Assembly (NCBI GenBank): GCA_902478725.1
Contig: CABSMD010000053.1
Location: 1 to 12,728, forward strand
DNA: 12,728 nt
From: an uncultured Clostridia bacterium
GTDB taxonomy: Bacteria; Bacillota; Clostridia; HGM11514
Reading direction: 5' to 3'
Shown here: positions 5,864-12,728 of the stretch, in pieces
Layout of the letters: every line of letters starts with the position of its first letter
Position numbering within the stretch: position 1 is the stretch's first letter
Program-made: the position numbers and the translations under genes
The notes under the pieces: generated by a model
Database searches by the model: none
What the model saw: the letters and a program-made list of their open reading frames with translations, nothing else
What the model was told of the DNA's origin: nothing

Positions 5864-6287
5864 TCTGCTCACCGCGCTTGTCCACTCTATAACGGATGCT
5901 GTTTTCAATCTCCCGCGCGCACAGCAGGTACGCATCCAGATCCTTTCCAAACGGGTCGGAGATATCCCGTCCGTCCGGCTCAAGCAGGAAGACTTTGTCC
6001 GCCGCCTCCGGACAGGCGGCGCACAGCACCCGTTTATGCATATCGGTCATGACATAGATCGTATCCGCCTCCGACACCATCTCTGGGGTCAGCGGCGCGG
6101 CGTGGTGGGTAAACCCCGTGATGCCGAGCGTCTCTAAAGCGCGCGCTGCGTTTTCGGTCAACGGGTCGCCCGCATGCGCACCCATACCGGCTGAGCGCGC
6201 CGCCTCTTTTGCCATATGCTCATAAATCGCCTGCGCCATCGGACTACGGCAGGTATTGCCGGTACAGACGAACAAAATTTTATCCAT
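5853..6287 (-). CDS. ywlE: Low-molecular-weight phosphatase, probable protein-arginine phosphatase (YwlE type)
   Basis: A 144-residue cytosolic phosphatase of the LMW-PTP fold. The phosphate-binding loop is CTGNTCRS: nucleophile Cys8, Arg14, Ser15. The general acid Asp111 lies in 'SDPFG' (110-114). Thr12 occupies the position where Bacillus YwlE has the threonine that favours phospho-arginine, whereas tyrosine phosphatases usually have isoleucine. YwlE reverses McsB-catalysed arginine phosphorylation, which marks proteins for ClpCP in Bacillus. Arginine specificity is therefore inferred from one residue plus context. The ATG at 6287 is preceded by AGGTGAG at about five bases. It starts 15 bp after ywlC and its end overlaps rimI by 11 bp. 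mcsB is not in the window. Confidence 0.88.
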   Translation of the reverse strand: MDKILFVCTGNTCRSPMAQAIYEHMAKEAARSAGMGAHAGDPLTENAARALETLGITGFTHHAAPLTPEMVSEADTIYVMTDMHKRVLCAACPEAADKVFLLEPDGRDISDPFGKDLDAYLLCAREIENSIRYRVDKRGEQNGD

Positions 6288-6302
6288 TGTATCTCACCTA
6301 TC

Positions 6303-7349
6303 TCAGCCAAGCTCGATAATTTCATATCCGGCCGCCTTATTCAGCCGGTTGGAGATCGCAAGGCCGATCCCCTTCTCCCCGCAGTCCTGCGCGAACACCA
6401 CGTCCGCCCCCTCCTGCTCAAATCGCCGCAGGTGGGAAAACAGCACCGACGCAGCATTGCTTCTGTGGTTCCTGTCTCCCAGGGTAAGTAGCACATCCGC
6501 CCCCGAAATCCTCGGTAGCACATGCTGGTACACCATCACCCCGACCTTATGCCCCAGCTTATGGTGCTTTTCAATCTGGTGGTTGATGTACAGCTCCACA
6601 TTCTCATCCTGTCCACTGACGACGATGACGTCGGCGTTTGGAGAATAGTGGGTATATTTCATGCCGGGAGAACGCGGAACCACGCCCTCGGGTGGCTTTT
6701 CGGACACACCTTCCCCGATCTCCACCTCACCCAGCACCTCGCAAAGCTGTTCATAGGTAACACTACCCGGGCGCAGGAGGATGGGAACCTCGCCGCTGAC
6801 GTCCAGCACGGTGGATTCCAGGCCGTAATCACAGCTGCCGCCATCTATGACGGCATCGATCCTGCCATACAGGTCCTCGATCACGTGAGAGGCCTTTGTC
6901 GGGCTCGGCCGCCCGGAACGGTTGGCCGACGGCGCCGCCACCGGCAGGCCGCACAGCTCCAAAAATTGCCGCGCAACCGGATTGTTGGGAACCCGTACGG
7001 CAACCGTGTCCAATCCCGCCGTGACCTCATAGGGTACCGCGTCCGACTTTTCCATAATCAGGGTCAGCGGTCCTGGCCAGAAACGCTGCATTAGCCTCTT
7101 AGCGCTCTCCGGCACAGATTTGACCAGCTTTGGTATCTGTTCCGCGCAGTACACATGCACGATCAGAGGATTGTCCCCCGGCCGGCCCTTTGCTTCAAAT
7201 ATCTTTTTGACCGCCTCCACATCCAGTGCGTTAGCGCCAAGGCCATACACCGTTTCGGTCGGGAATGCCACCGTCCCCCCGTTTTTAATGATGTCCGCGC
7301 ACTGTTGCAGGCCGTCTCCCTGCTCTGTTTCCATTCTGATGATCAGCAT
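6303..7349 (-). CDS. ywlC: L-threonylcarbamoyladenylate synthase (Sua5/YwlC)
   Basis: Makes threonylcarbamoyl-AMP from threonine, bicarbonate and ATP, the first step of tRNA t6A37 synthesis. At 348 residues it is the long Sua5/YwlC form rather than the short TsaC form. A YrdC domain (about 10-205) contains 'PTETVYGLGANALD' (30-43), KGRPGDNP (54-61), 'APSANRSGRPSP' (139-150) and ESTVLD (178-183). A linker, 'SPGMKYTHYSPNA' (227-239), leads to the Sua5 C-terminal domain (about 240-348). The ATG at 7349 has AAGGTG about six bases upstream; a second in-frame ATG at 7334 is an alternative start. It lies 57 bp after the membrane protein gene and 15 bp before ywlE, and TsaD in the same cluster uses its product. 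Confidence 0.95.
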   Translation of the reverse strand: MLIIRMETEQGDGLQQCADIIKNGGTVAFPTETVYGLGANALDVEAVKKIFEAKGRPGDNPLIVHVYCAEQIPKLVKSVPESAKRLMQRFWPGPLTLIMEKSDAVPYEVTAGLDTVAVRVPNNPVARQFLELCGLPVAAPSANRSGRPSPTKASHVIEDLYGRIDAVIDGGSCDYGLESTVLDVSGEVPILLRPGSVTYEQLCEVLGEVEIGEGVSEKPPEGVVPRSPGMKYTHYSPNADVIVVSGQDENVELYINHQIEKHHKLGHKVGVMVYQHVLPRISGADVLLTLGDRNHRSNAASVLFSHLRRFEQEGADVVFAQDCGEKGIGLAISNRLNKAAGYEIIELG

Positions 7350-7406
7350 ATTGCACCTTCTTTTGTTTCAAAAATTCGATTCATTCTCAAGCATAAAACG
7401 GCGGCG

Positions 7407-7889
7407 TCATATCCCCACCGTCAACAGGATTCCAACGATCATTCCAACAATATTGCCCACCGTTGCAAGCCTGCCATGATTCCAGCCGCGCTCCTGCGGA
7501 AGCAGAGAGTTGAACACGATTGCCAGCATCGCACCGCAAGCAACTCCAGTACAGAATGCTGTCAACCATCCAGCGGTACTGAAAAAGGTCAGGCTGAGCA
7601 GCATCCCCGGTAAGAAAAAAAACCAGCCCAGCACCCGGCGGGACGCATCCAGCCTCGCTGTCAAATAGAGAATACAGCCAACCAGCAGTCCAAAAACGCC
7701 GGGAAGCGCGCCGCCCCAAGAAAAGGTTTGAGGCAACAGACCAAAGCATACGACCGATATCAAAATTCCTGTAGCGGTCTCAAGCAGGAGTTCCAGCATA
7801 CGTTTATGCGAAAAAATCGAAAAATTTTCTGACAGGATGCCCACTGCCAAGGTCAACCCGCCCGCCGATAACGCCAAACCAACATCCAC
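7407..7889 (-). CDS. Small polytopic membrane protein, possibly a degenerate ZIP-family relative
   Basis: A 160-residue, very hydrophobic protein with about five predicted membrane segments (roughly residues 3-21, 36-53, 61-78, 88-104 and 108-160 as one or two). Two segments share a pattern: 39-54 ends 'VVCFGLLPQ' and 117-132 ends 'IVFNSLLPQ', with 7 of 16 identical residues. The 'G-x-x-L-...-LLP' pattern resembles ZIP metal transporters, and a ZIP gene between prfA and ywlC is, as I recall, common in Clostridia. However, full ZIPs are longer, and the metal-binding HNxxEG and HExPxE motifs are missing. Metal transport is therefore unproven. The start is a GTG at 7887-7889 with GGGGGT about seven to eight bases upstream. 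The gene begins 69 bp after prfA. Confidence 0.7.
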   Translation of the reverse strand: MDVGLALSAGGLTLAVGILSENFSIFSHKRMLELLLETATGILISVVCFGLLPQTFSWGGALPGVFGLLVGCILYLTARLDASRRVLGWFFFLPGMLLSLTFFSTAGWLTAFCTGVACGAMLAIVFNSLLPQERGWNHGRLATVGNIVGMIVGILLTVGI

Positions 7890-7958
7890 ACATATGCACC
7901 CCCAAAGGATCAGGCTGTACTATATGTGTATTCATATGCCGCGTAGTTTATCCAGACT

Positions 7959-9029
7959 TTATGCGGATGCGTTTTTCAGCTTTAAGCTCTGGTCCTCGGT
8001 GATCAGGGCGTCCATAATTTCGTCCAAATCCCCTGTCAGCACGGCGTCCAGCCGATGTAATGTCAGACCGATCCTGTGATCGGTCACACGCCCCTGCGGA
8101 TAATTATAGGTACGGATCCGTTCGCTGCGGTCGCCGGTACCGACCTGGCTCTTCCGTTCCGCCGCGATCTCTGCGTTTTGCTGCTCCTGCACGATCTCAT
8201 ACACACGGGAACGCAAAATCTTCATCGCCTTATCCTTATTTTTGTGCTGGGATTTCTCATCCTGGCAGGACACTACGATCCCGGTCGGCAGATGCGTGAT
8301 GCGTACCGCCGAGTCGGTAGTGTTGACGCACTGTCCGCCCGGCCCGCCGGCGCGGAACACGTCAATACGCAGGTCGTTGGGATTAATATCCACCTCGACC
8401 TCCTCCACCTCCGGCAATACCGCCACCGTCACGGTGGAAGTATGGATTCGCCCGCCCGATTCAGTAGCGGGAATCCTCTGTACGCGGTGCACCCCGCTTT
8501 CAAACTTGAAACGGCTGTACGCCCCATGTCCCTCGATGCTGAAGGATATTTCCTTAAATCCGCCGATGTCGGTCTCGTTGGAATTTAAGATATCCACCTT
8601 CCAACGCTTGGCCTCGGCATACATGGTATACATCCGAAACAAGGTCGCGGCGAACAGCGCCGCCTCGTCCCCGCCTGCTCCTGCGCGGATCTCGATGATG
8701 ACGTTTTTATCGTCATTGGGGTCTTTGGGCAGGAGAAGAATTTTCAGCTCCTCCGATATCCTCTCGACCGCTGCTTTGGATTCCTCGATTTGCTGCTGGG
8801 CCATCTGCCGAAGCTCGGTGTCAGACTCCTCAGCTAAAATCTCTTCCGCTTCACGGAGAGCTTCATCCTCCCGTTTATACTCACGGTATTTTTCCACGAT
8901 CGACGTGATATCAGCGTGCTCCCTCATCAGCTTCTGCCATTGCTCCTGATCCGCGATCACCTCGGGATCGTTAATTTTTTCACTTAGTTCCTGATACCTC
9001 TGCTCAATAAATGCAAGTTTCTCTAACAT
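7959..9029 (-). CDS. prfA: Peptide chain release factor 1
   Basis: RF1 recognises UAA and UAG stop codons in the ribosomal A site and triggers hydrolysis of peptidyl-tRNA. The 356-residue product is normal length. It has a helical N-terminal domain (about 1-100), the codon-recognition motif Pro187-Ala-Thr189, which is specific to RF1, and the catalytic GGQ at 231-233 in 'RAGGPGGQCVNTTDSAVR'. The C-terminal region 'RIRTYNYPQGRVTDHR' (304-319) is also typical. The ATG at 9029 is preceded by GCGAGGT. It lies 63 bp after prfB. In many bacteria prfA is followed by the methyltransferase prmC, which acts on the GGQ glutamine; here the next gene is the membrane protein, so prmC must be elsewhere. Confidence 0.97.
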   Translation of the reverse strand: MLEKLAFIEQRYQELSEKINDPEVIADQEQWQKLMREHADITSIVEKYREYKREDEALREAEEILAEESDTELRQMAQQQIEESKAAVERISEELKILLLPKDPNDDKNVIIEIRAGAGGDEAALFAATLFRMYTMYAEAKRWKVDILNSNETDIGGFKEISFSIEGHGAYSRFKFESGVHRVQRIPATESGGRIHTSTVTVAVLPEVEEVEVDINPNDLRIDVFRAGGPGGQCVNTTDSAVRITHLPTGIVVSCQDEKSQHKNKDKAMKILRSRVYEIVQEQQNAEIAAERKSQVGTGDRSERIRTYNYPQGRVTDHRIGLTLHRLDAVLTGDLDEIMDALITEDQSLKLKNASA

Positions 9030-9082
9030 AACATACCTCGCTTAGAAATAGCATAGAATACTGTTTTATAAATAGACAAAGA

Positions 9083-9104
9083 GGGCAGGTTATCAAATCT
9101 GCCC
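9083..9104 (-). terminator. Weak hairpin at the 3' end of prfB
   Basis: GGGCAG (9083-9088) and CTGCCC (9099-9104) form a 6-bp GC-rich stem with a 10-base loop that includes the prfB stop codon. On the minus strand it is followed by TCTTTGTCTATTT, which is T-rich but not a clean T run. It may be a partial terminator or an RNA-processing or stability element between prfB and prfA; it could also be coincidental. Confidence 0.35.
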
Positions 9105-10206
9105 CAGGCTTGCCGCTTTCAAATAGGCATTGATAAACCCGTCCAGGTCGCCGTCCATCACCGCGCCGATATTGCCGACCTCGAAGCCGGTGCGGTGGTC
9201 TTTTACAAGGTTATAGGGATGGAACACATAGGAACGAATCTGGCTGCCCCAGGCAATATCCTTCTGCTCGCCCTTTAAATCCTCAATCTTTTCCTTGTTC
9301 TCTTGCTCCTTGCGCTCGATCAGCTTGGCCATCAGCATCTTCATCGCGATGTCACGGTTTTTATGCTGAGAGCGTTCGTTCTGGCAGGACACCACGATCC
9401 CGGTCGGGATATGGGTGATCCGGATGGCAGAATCGGTCTTATTGATGTGCTGACCGCCCGCGCCGCTGGCGCGGTAGGTATCCACCTTCAAATCGTCCGG
9501 GTTAATGTCGATCTTCACATCGTCGTCCAGCTCGGGCATGACCTCCAGTGAAGCAAACGAGGTATGACGCCGGCCCGACGCGTCAAACGGCGAGATACGC
9601 ACCAGCCGGTGTACTCCCTTCTCCGCCTTGGCGTAGCCATAGGCATTTAAGCCCTGAATCAAAAAGGTCACGCTCTTGATCCCCGCTTCGTCGCCCGCCA
9701 GATAGTCCAGCGTTTCCGTTTTAAAGCCGCGGCGTTCCGCCCAGCGGGTATACATGCGAAACAGCATCTCTACCCAGTCCTGTGACTCAGTGCCACCCGC
9801 GCCGGCGTGCAGGGCCAATATCGCGTTGTTTTTATCGTATTCACCGGAGAGCAGGGTTTCCAGCTTCATGCGCTCCAGGTTCTCCTGCAGTGAGGCAAGG
9901 CCCTCCTTTACCTCCGGCATGACGGACAAATCACCTTCCTCGTCCGCCATCTCAACCAGCACGGTCATATCCTGCCAGGTGGTATATAGACCGTTGTAGC
10001 TGTCTACCTTGTCCTTTAATCCCTTGATTTTCTGCAGGAGCTTACCCGAACCTTCCATGTCATCCCAAAAACCAGGTTTGGCGGTCTCCTGCTCCAGCTC
10101 CTCTATCGTCTTGACGGTTTTTGCGATGTCAAAGTGAATCCCTCAAATCGTTTATGTCCTCTTCCATCGACGCAAGCTCTAAGCGGTACTCGTCGTATTC
10201 CAGCAC
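9093..10206 (-). CDS. prfB: Peptide chain release factor 2, expressed by +1 programmed frameshift
   Basis: RF2 recognises UAA and UGA. Initiation at the GTG 10204-10206 (AAGGGAG eight bases upstream) gives 25 codons, VLEYDEYRLE...RDSL, then an in-frame TGA at 10129-10131. Skipping one base (10131) restores the frame, which continues with Asp26 ('DIAKTVKTIEELEQE') to the stop at 9093, 370 residues in all. With this reading the RF2-specific SPF motif falls at 205-207 and the catalytic GGQ at 250-252, the same numbers as in E. coli RF2. This confirms the start and the single shift. A plain open-frame call would begin wrongly at the ATG at 10058 and lose 49 residues. The gene lies 42 bp after secA, the usual secA-prfB order. 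RF2 shortage should increase shifting at the UGA and so restore RF2 (known autoregulation). Confidence 0.97.
10128..10144 (-). promoter_or_regulatory. RF2 +1 programmed frameshift site
   Basis: The minus strand reads GAGGGATTCACTTTGAC: a Shine-Dalgarno-like GAGGGA (10139-10144), the slippery CTT (10132-10134), the UGA stop (10129-10131) and a following C, the context that makes UGA a poor stop. In E. coli the equivalent is AGGGGG-TAT-CTT-TGA-C. Here the internal Shine-Dalgarno is shorter and a few bases further from the CTT, so shifting efficiency may differ. Confidence 0.95.
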
Positions 10207-10248
10207 AAAATCAACTCCCTTTGTTCTATACTATATATTTTTAAAAAG

Positions 10249-12728
10249 CTAATTCTCCTGCGTCGCGTCGACCGCGCCGCAGCACTTTTTATATTTCTTG
10301 CCCGATCCGCAGGGGCAGGGGTCGTTGCGCCCAACCTTCGGCGCCTTTACCACCGTTTTGCTCCCCTTCTCCCCTTCGCCGTGGGAGGCCTCGATGGGGC
10401 TGGCCACCCGTTCGCGCTGGATATCCTTCTTGATCGAAATCTTAAACAGCAGCTCGACGGTCTCACGCTTGATGTTCTCGTTCATCTCGTCGTACATATC
10501 CGAGCCCTCGACCTTATACTCCACGATCGGGTCACGCTGGGCATACGCCCGCAGGAAGATACCCTGCTTGAGCTGCTCCATGTTCTCAATGTGCTCGATC
10601 CAGTTTTTATCCACCACCTGCAGCAATATCACACGCTCAAACTCGCGCATCACGTCGCTGCCGGCCTCCTGCTCCTTGGCGTCGTAAAACTCCGTGGCGT
10701 ATTCCACCAGGGTATTGACCAAAATATCCTTGGTGAGCGAATTAAGCTCCTCCGGCGCAAAGGTCAGCTCGCCCGGCTTTAAGAACAGCCCCTCAAAATG
10801 CTCGATAATAGTATCGATATGCCAATCCTCAGCGTACTGGCTCTCGGCGGTGTAAACGCTGACGTAAGCCTCGATCACGTCCGCGATCATATGGCGGATA
10901 TTCTCTTTGACGTCCACGCAGTCCAGTACCATCTGCCGCTGGGTATAGATTTTCTGGCGCTGTATATTTAAAACGTCATCGTAATTCAACACATTTTTCC
11001 GGATGTCAAAGTTCTTGTTCTCCACCCGCTTTTGGGCCGATTCGATCTGCTTGGTGAGCATCCCGTTTTCAATCGGCTCGTCGTCCTTTAAACCGACGCC
11101 CTCTACCAGGCCTTTAATCTTTTCAGAACCGAACAGGCGCATCAGGTCATCGTCCAGTGAAATGTAAAACCGTGATTTACCAGGGTCGCCCTGACGGCCG
11201 GCACGGCCGCGCAGCTGGTTATCGATCCGGCGGCTCTCATGCCGTTCGGTGCCGATGATATACAGTCCGCCAGCGTCGAGTACCTTCTGGCGTTCCGGTT
11301 CGAGTTCCTTTTTAAATTTATCGCAAAGCTCATGAAACTTTTGGCGCACTTCTAAAATCTCTTCGTTATCGGTGTGGCTGTTGCCGTCCGCCTCCAGGAT
11401 CAGCGATTCGCTGTAACCCATCTTTTTCAATTCGTGGCGCGCCATGAACTCGGCGTTGCCGCCCAGCACAATATCGGTACCACGTCCGGCCATGTTGGTC
11501 GCAATCGTCACCGCGCCGGGCTTACCGGCCTGGGCGATGATCTGTGCCTCCTTTTCATGGTGCTTGGCGTTTAACACCTCGTGGCGGATGCCGTGGCGTT
11601 TGAGCTCGCGGCTTAACTCCTCCGACTTTTCAATCGAGATGGTGCCGACCAGCACCGGCTGGCCCTTCTCGTGGGATTCAATAATATCGTTGATAACAGC
11701 GCGGAACTTGCCCGGCTCGTTTTTATAGATCAAATCCGGCATATCCACGCGCCCGACCGGCTTATTGGTCGGAATCACCACCACGTCCAGCTTATAAATC
11801 TGCTGAAACTCGGTCTCCTCCGTCTGGGCGGTACCGGTCATACCGGACAGCTTATCATACAGACGGAAATAATTCTGAAATGTGATGGTCGCAAGCGTCT
11901 TATTCTCATTTTCGATCTTGACATGTTCCTTCGCCTCGATCGCCTGATGCAGACCCTCGCTGTAGCGGCGGCCGTTCATGATACGCCCGGTGAACTCGTC
12001 GACGATAAGTACCTGCCCATCCTTTACCACATAATCGATGTCGCGGCACATGATGCCATAGGCACGAACAGAAATGTTAATGTGATGCAACAGGGTAATA
12101 TTTTCCGGATCGGTCAGGTTTTCGACATTGAAATATTGCTCCGCCTTCTTGGTGCCGCGTGCGGTCAGAGTCGCGGTTTTGGCCTTTTCATCCACGATAT
12201 AGTCCGCTTCCACATCGTCATGCAGCTCCTTATTGTCAAGCTCCACCACCTTGGTGCTGGTAAGTCCGCGGACAAACCGGTCGACGCGCTCATACAGCTC
12301 GCTGGACTTATCCCCTAACCCTGAGATGATCAGCGGGGTACGCGCCTCATCCACCAAGATGCTATCCACCTCGTCGACGATGGCGAAATGCTGCCCGCGC
12401 TGTACCATCTGCTCTTTGTAGATGACGGTGTTGTCCCGCAGGTAATCGAAACCAAATTCGTTATTGGTACCGTAGGTAATATCCGCCGCATAAGAGGCGC
12501 GGCGCTGATCCATGTCAAGGCCGTTGACAATCAAGCCGACCGAGAGGCCCAAAAACTCATGGATCTTCCCCATCCACTCACTGTCGCGCTTGGCCAGATA
12601 ATCGTTGACCGTGACGATATGCACGCCTTTTCCTTCGAGCGCGTTCAGGTAGGCCGGCAGCGTTGCCACAAGTGTTTTTCCTTCGCCGGTTTTCATTTCG
12701 GCGATCCGGCCCTGATGCAGCACGATGC
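10249..12728 (-). CDS. secA: Preprotein translocase ATPase SecA (N-terminal end outside window)
   Basis: SecA is the peripheral motor that pushes unfolded secretory proteins through SecYEG using ATP. About 826 residues are visible; the missing N-terminus is probably 80-90 residues. Motifs in order, by visible residue counting the GTG at 12723 as 1, are Walker A 'MKTGEGKT' (10-17), 'TYGTNNEFGFDYLRDN' (83-98) and the DEVD Walker B (117-120) in 'VDEVDSILVDEARTPLII'. Second nucleotide-binding domain motifs 'TNMAGRGTDIVLGG' and 'ERHESRRIDNQLRGRAGRQG' follow, and a C-terminal zinc-binding SEC-C motif 'NDPCPCGSGKKYKKCC' binds SecB or ribosomes in relatives. The visible GTG is an internal Val of 'IVLHQGRIAEMK', not a start. 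prfB begins 42 bp after its TAG stop. The promoter is not in the window. Confidence 0.98.
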   Translation of the reverse strand, partial: IVLHQGRIAEMKTGEGKTLVATLPAYLNALEGKGVHIVTVNDYLAKRDSEWMGKIHEFLGLSVGLIVNGLDMDQRRASYAADITYGTNNEFGFDYLRDNTVIYKEQMVQRGQHFAIVDEVDSILVDEARTPLIISGLGDKSSELYERVDRFVRGLTSTKVVELDNKELHDDVEADYIVDEKAKTATLTARGTKKAEQYFNVENLTDPENITLLHHINISVRAYGIMCRDIDYVVKDGQVLIVDEFTGRIMNGRRYSEGLHQAIEAKEHVKIENENKTLATITFQNYFRLYDKLSGMTGTAQTEETEFQQIYKLDVVVIPTNKPVGRVDMPDLIYKNEPGKFRAVINDIIESHEKGQPVLVGTISIEKSEELSRELKRHGIRHEVLNAKHHEKEAQIIAQAGKPGAVTIATNMAGRGTDIVLGGNAEFMARHELKKMGYSESLILEADGNSHTDNEEILEVRQKFHELCDKFKKELEPERQKVLDAGGLYIIGTERHESRRIDNQLRGRAGRQGDPGKSRFYISLDDDLMRLFGSEKIKGLVEGVGLKDDEPIENGMLTKQIESAQKRVENKNFDIRKNVLNYDDVLNIQRQKIYTQRQMVLDCVDVKENIRHMIADVIEAYVSVYTAESQYAEDWHIDTIIEHFEGLFLKPGELTFAPEELNSLTKDILVNTLVEYATEFYDAKEQEAGSDVMREFERVILLQVVDKNWIEHIENMEQLKQGIFLRAYAQRDPIVEYKVEGSDMYDEMNENIKRETVELLFKISIKKDIQRERVASPIEASHGEGEKGSKTVVKAPKVGRNDPCPCGSGKKYKKCCGAVDATQEN

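Noticed and set aside
5864..5983. Longer rimI start at 5983
   Set aside because: The extra 40 residues translate phosphatase coding sequence in another frame and do not look like a GNAT domain. ATG 5863 has its own ribosome site and fits the family length.
7387..7749. Minus-strand 120-residue frame overlapping the ZIP-like gene
   Set aside because: It is an alternative frame of the membrane protein gene, with a Trp/Arg/Ser/Cys-rich composition typical of a shadow. The 7407-7889 frame has clean membrane segments and a ribosome binding site.
10058..10206. prfB as a broken or truncated gene
   Set aside because: The upstream frame, the CTT-TGA-C site, the internal Shine-Dalgarno and the exact placement of SPF at 205-207 and GGQ at 250-252 show a normal programmed frameshift, not a pseudogene.
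10207..10248. Separate promoter for prfB in the gap after secA
   Set aside because: TATATA/TATAGT look like -10 elements, but no acceptable -35 lies 16-18 bases upstream on the minus strand. Read-through from secA explains expression.
1..12728. Mobile elements, CRISPR arrays, tRNA or rRNA genes
   Set aside because: No transposase or integrase frames, no regularly spaced repeats and no cloverleaf or rRNA-like segments were recognised. All minus-strand genes look like conserved housekeeping genes.

Overview
The window looks like a piece of a chromosome from a Gram-positive anaerobe of the Bacillota, most probably class Clostridia. This is inferred from gene content and order: a secA-prfB pair with the RF2 frameshift, prfA followed by a ZIP-like membrane gene, ywlC and a ywlE-type phosphatase, and a Rex repressor. 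Shine-Dalgarno sequences are strong (AGGAGG type) and base composition is moderate to high in GC. I cannot name a genus. Every convincing gene lies on the minus strand, so the biological reading order runs from the high-coordinate end to the low one.

Region 1 (12728 down to 7959) concerns protein export and translation termination. It holds secA (N-terminal end outside the window), prfB (RF2, requiring a +1 programmed frameshift at an in-frame TGA near codon 26) and prfA (RF1). The two class-I release factor genes are only 63 bp apart.

Region 2 (7889 down to 4319) holds a small ZIP-like membrane protein, the Sua5/YwlC threonylcarbamoyl-AMP synthase, a YwlE-type protein-arginine phosphatase, the GNAT acetyltransferase RimI (11-bp overlap with the phosphatase) and TsaD (TTG start). 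Sua5 and TsaD are the first and last enzymes of tRNA t6A synthesis. The partners TsaB and TsaE are not in the window.

Region 3 (4318 to 3929) is the only long gene-free stretch, 390 bp and AT-rich. It carries three perfect TTATCCACA DnaA boxes and two one-mismatch boxes, all in one orientation, plus an 8-bp inverted repeat. It also holds a good sigma-A-type promoter (TTGACA-17-TATACT) firing into the aconitase gene. This DnaA-box cluster, far from any dnaA/dnaN genes visible here, is the most unexpected element of the window.

Region 4 (3928 down to 1) is a tight operon: aconitase, isocitrate dehydrogenase, the NADH-sensing repressor Rex and the start of a P-loop NTPase of unknown role. Joints are abutting (TAG then ATG), 13 bp (the icd stop lies next to and inside the rex Shine-Dalgarno) and an ATGA overlap. 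Aconitase and isocitrate dehydrogenase make 2-oxoglutarate and reduced pyridine nucleotide, and Rex senses the NADH/NAD+ ratio, so the operon couples a carbon pathway to a redox sensor. No tRNA, rRNA, CRISPR array, transposase or phage gene was seen.
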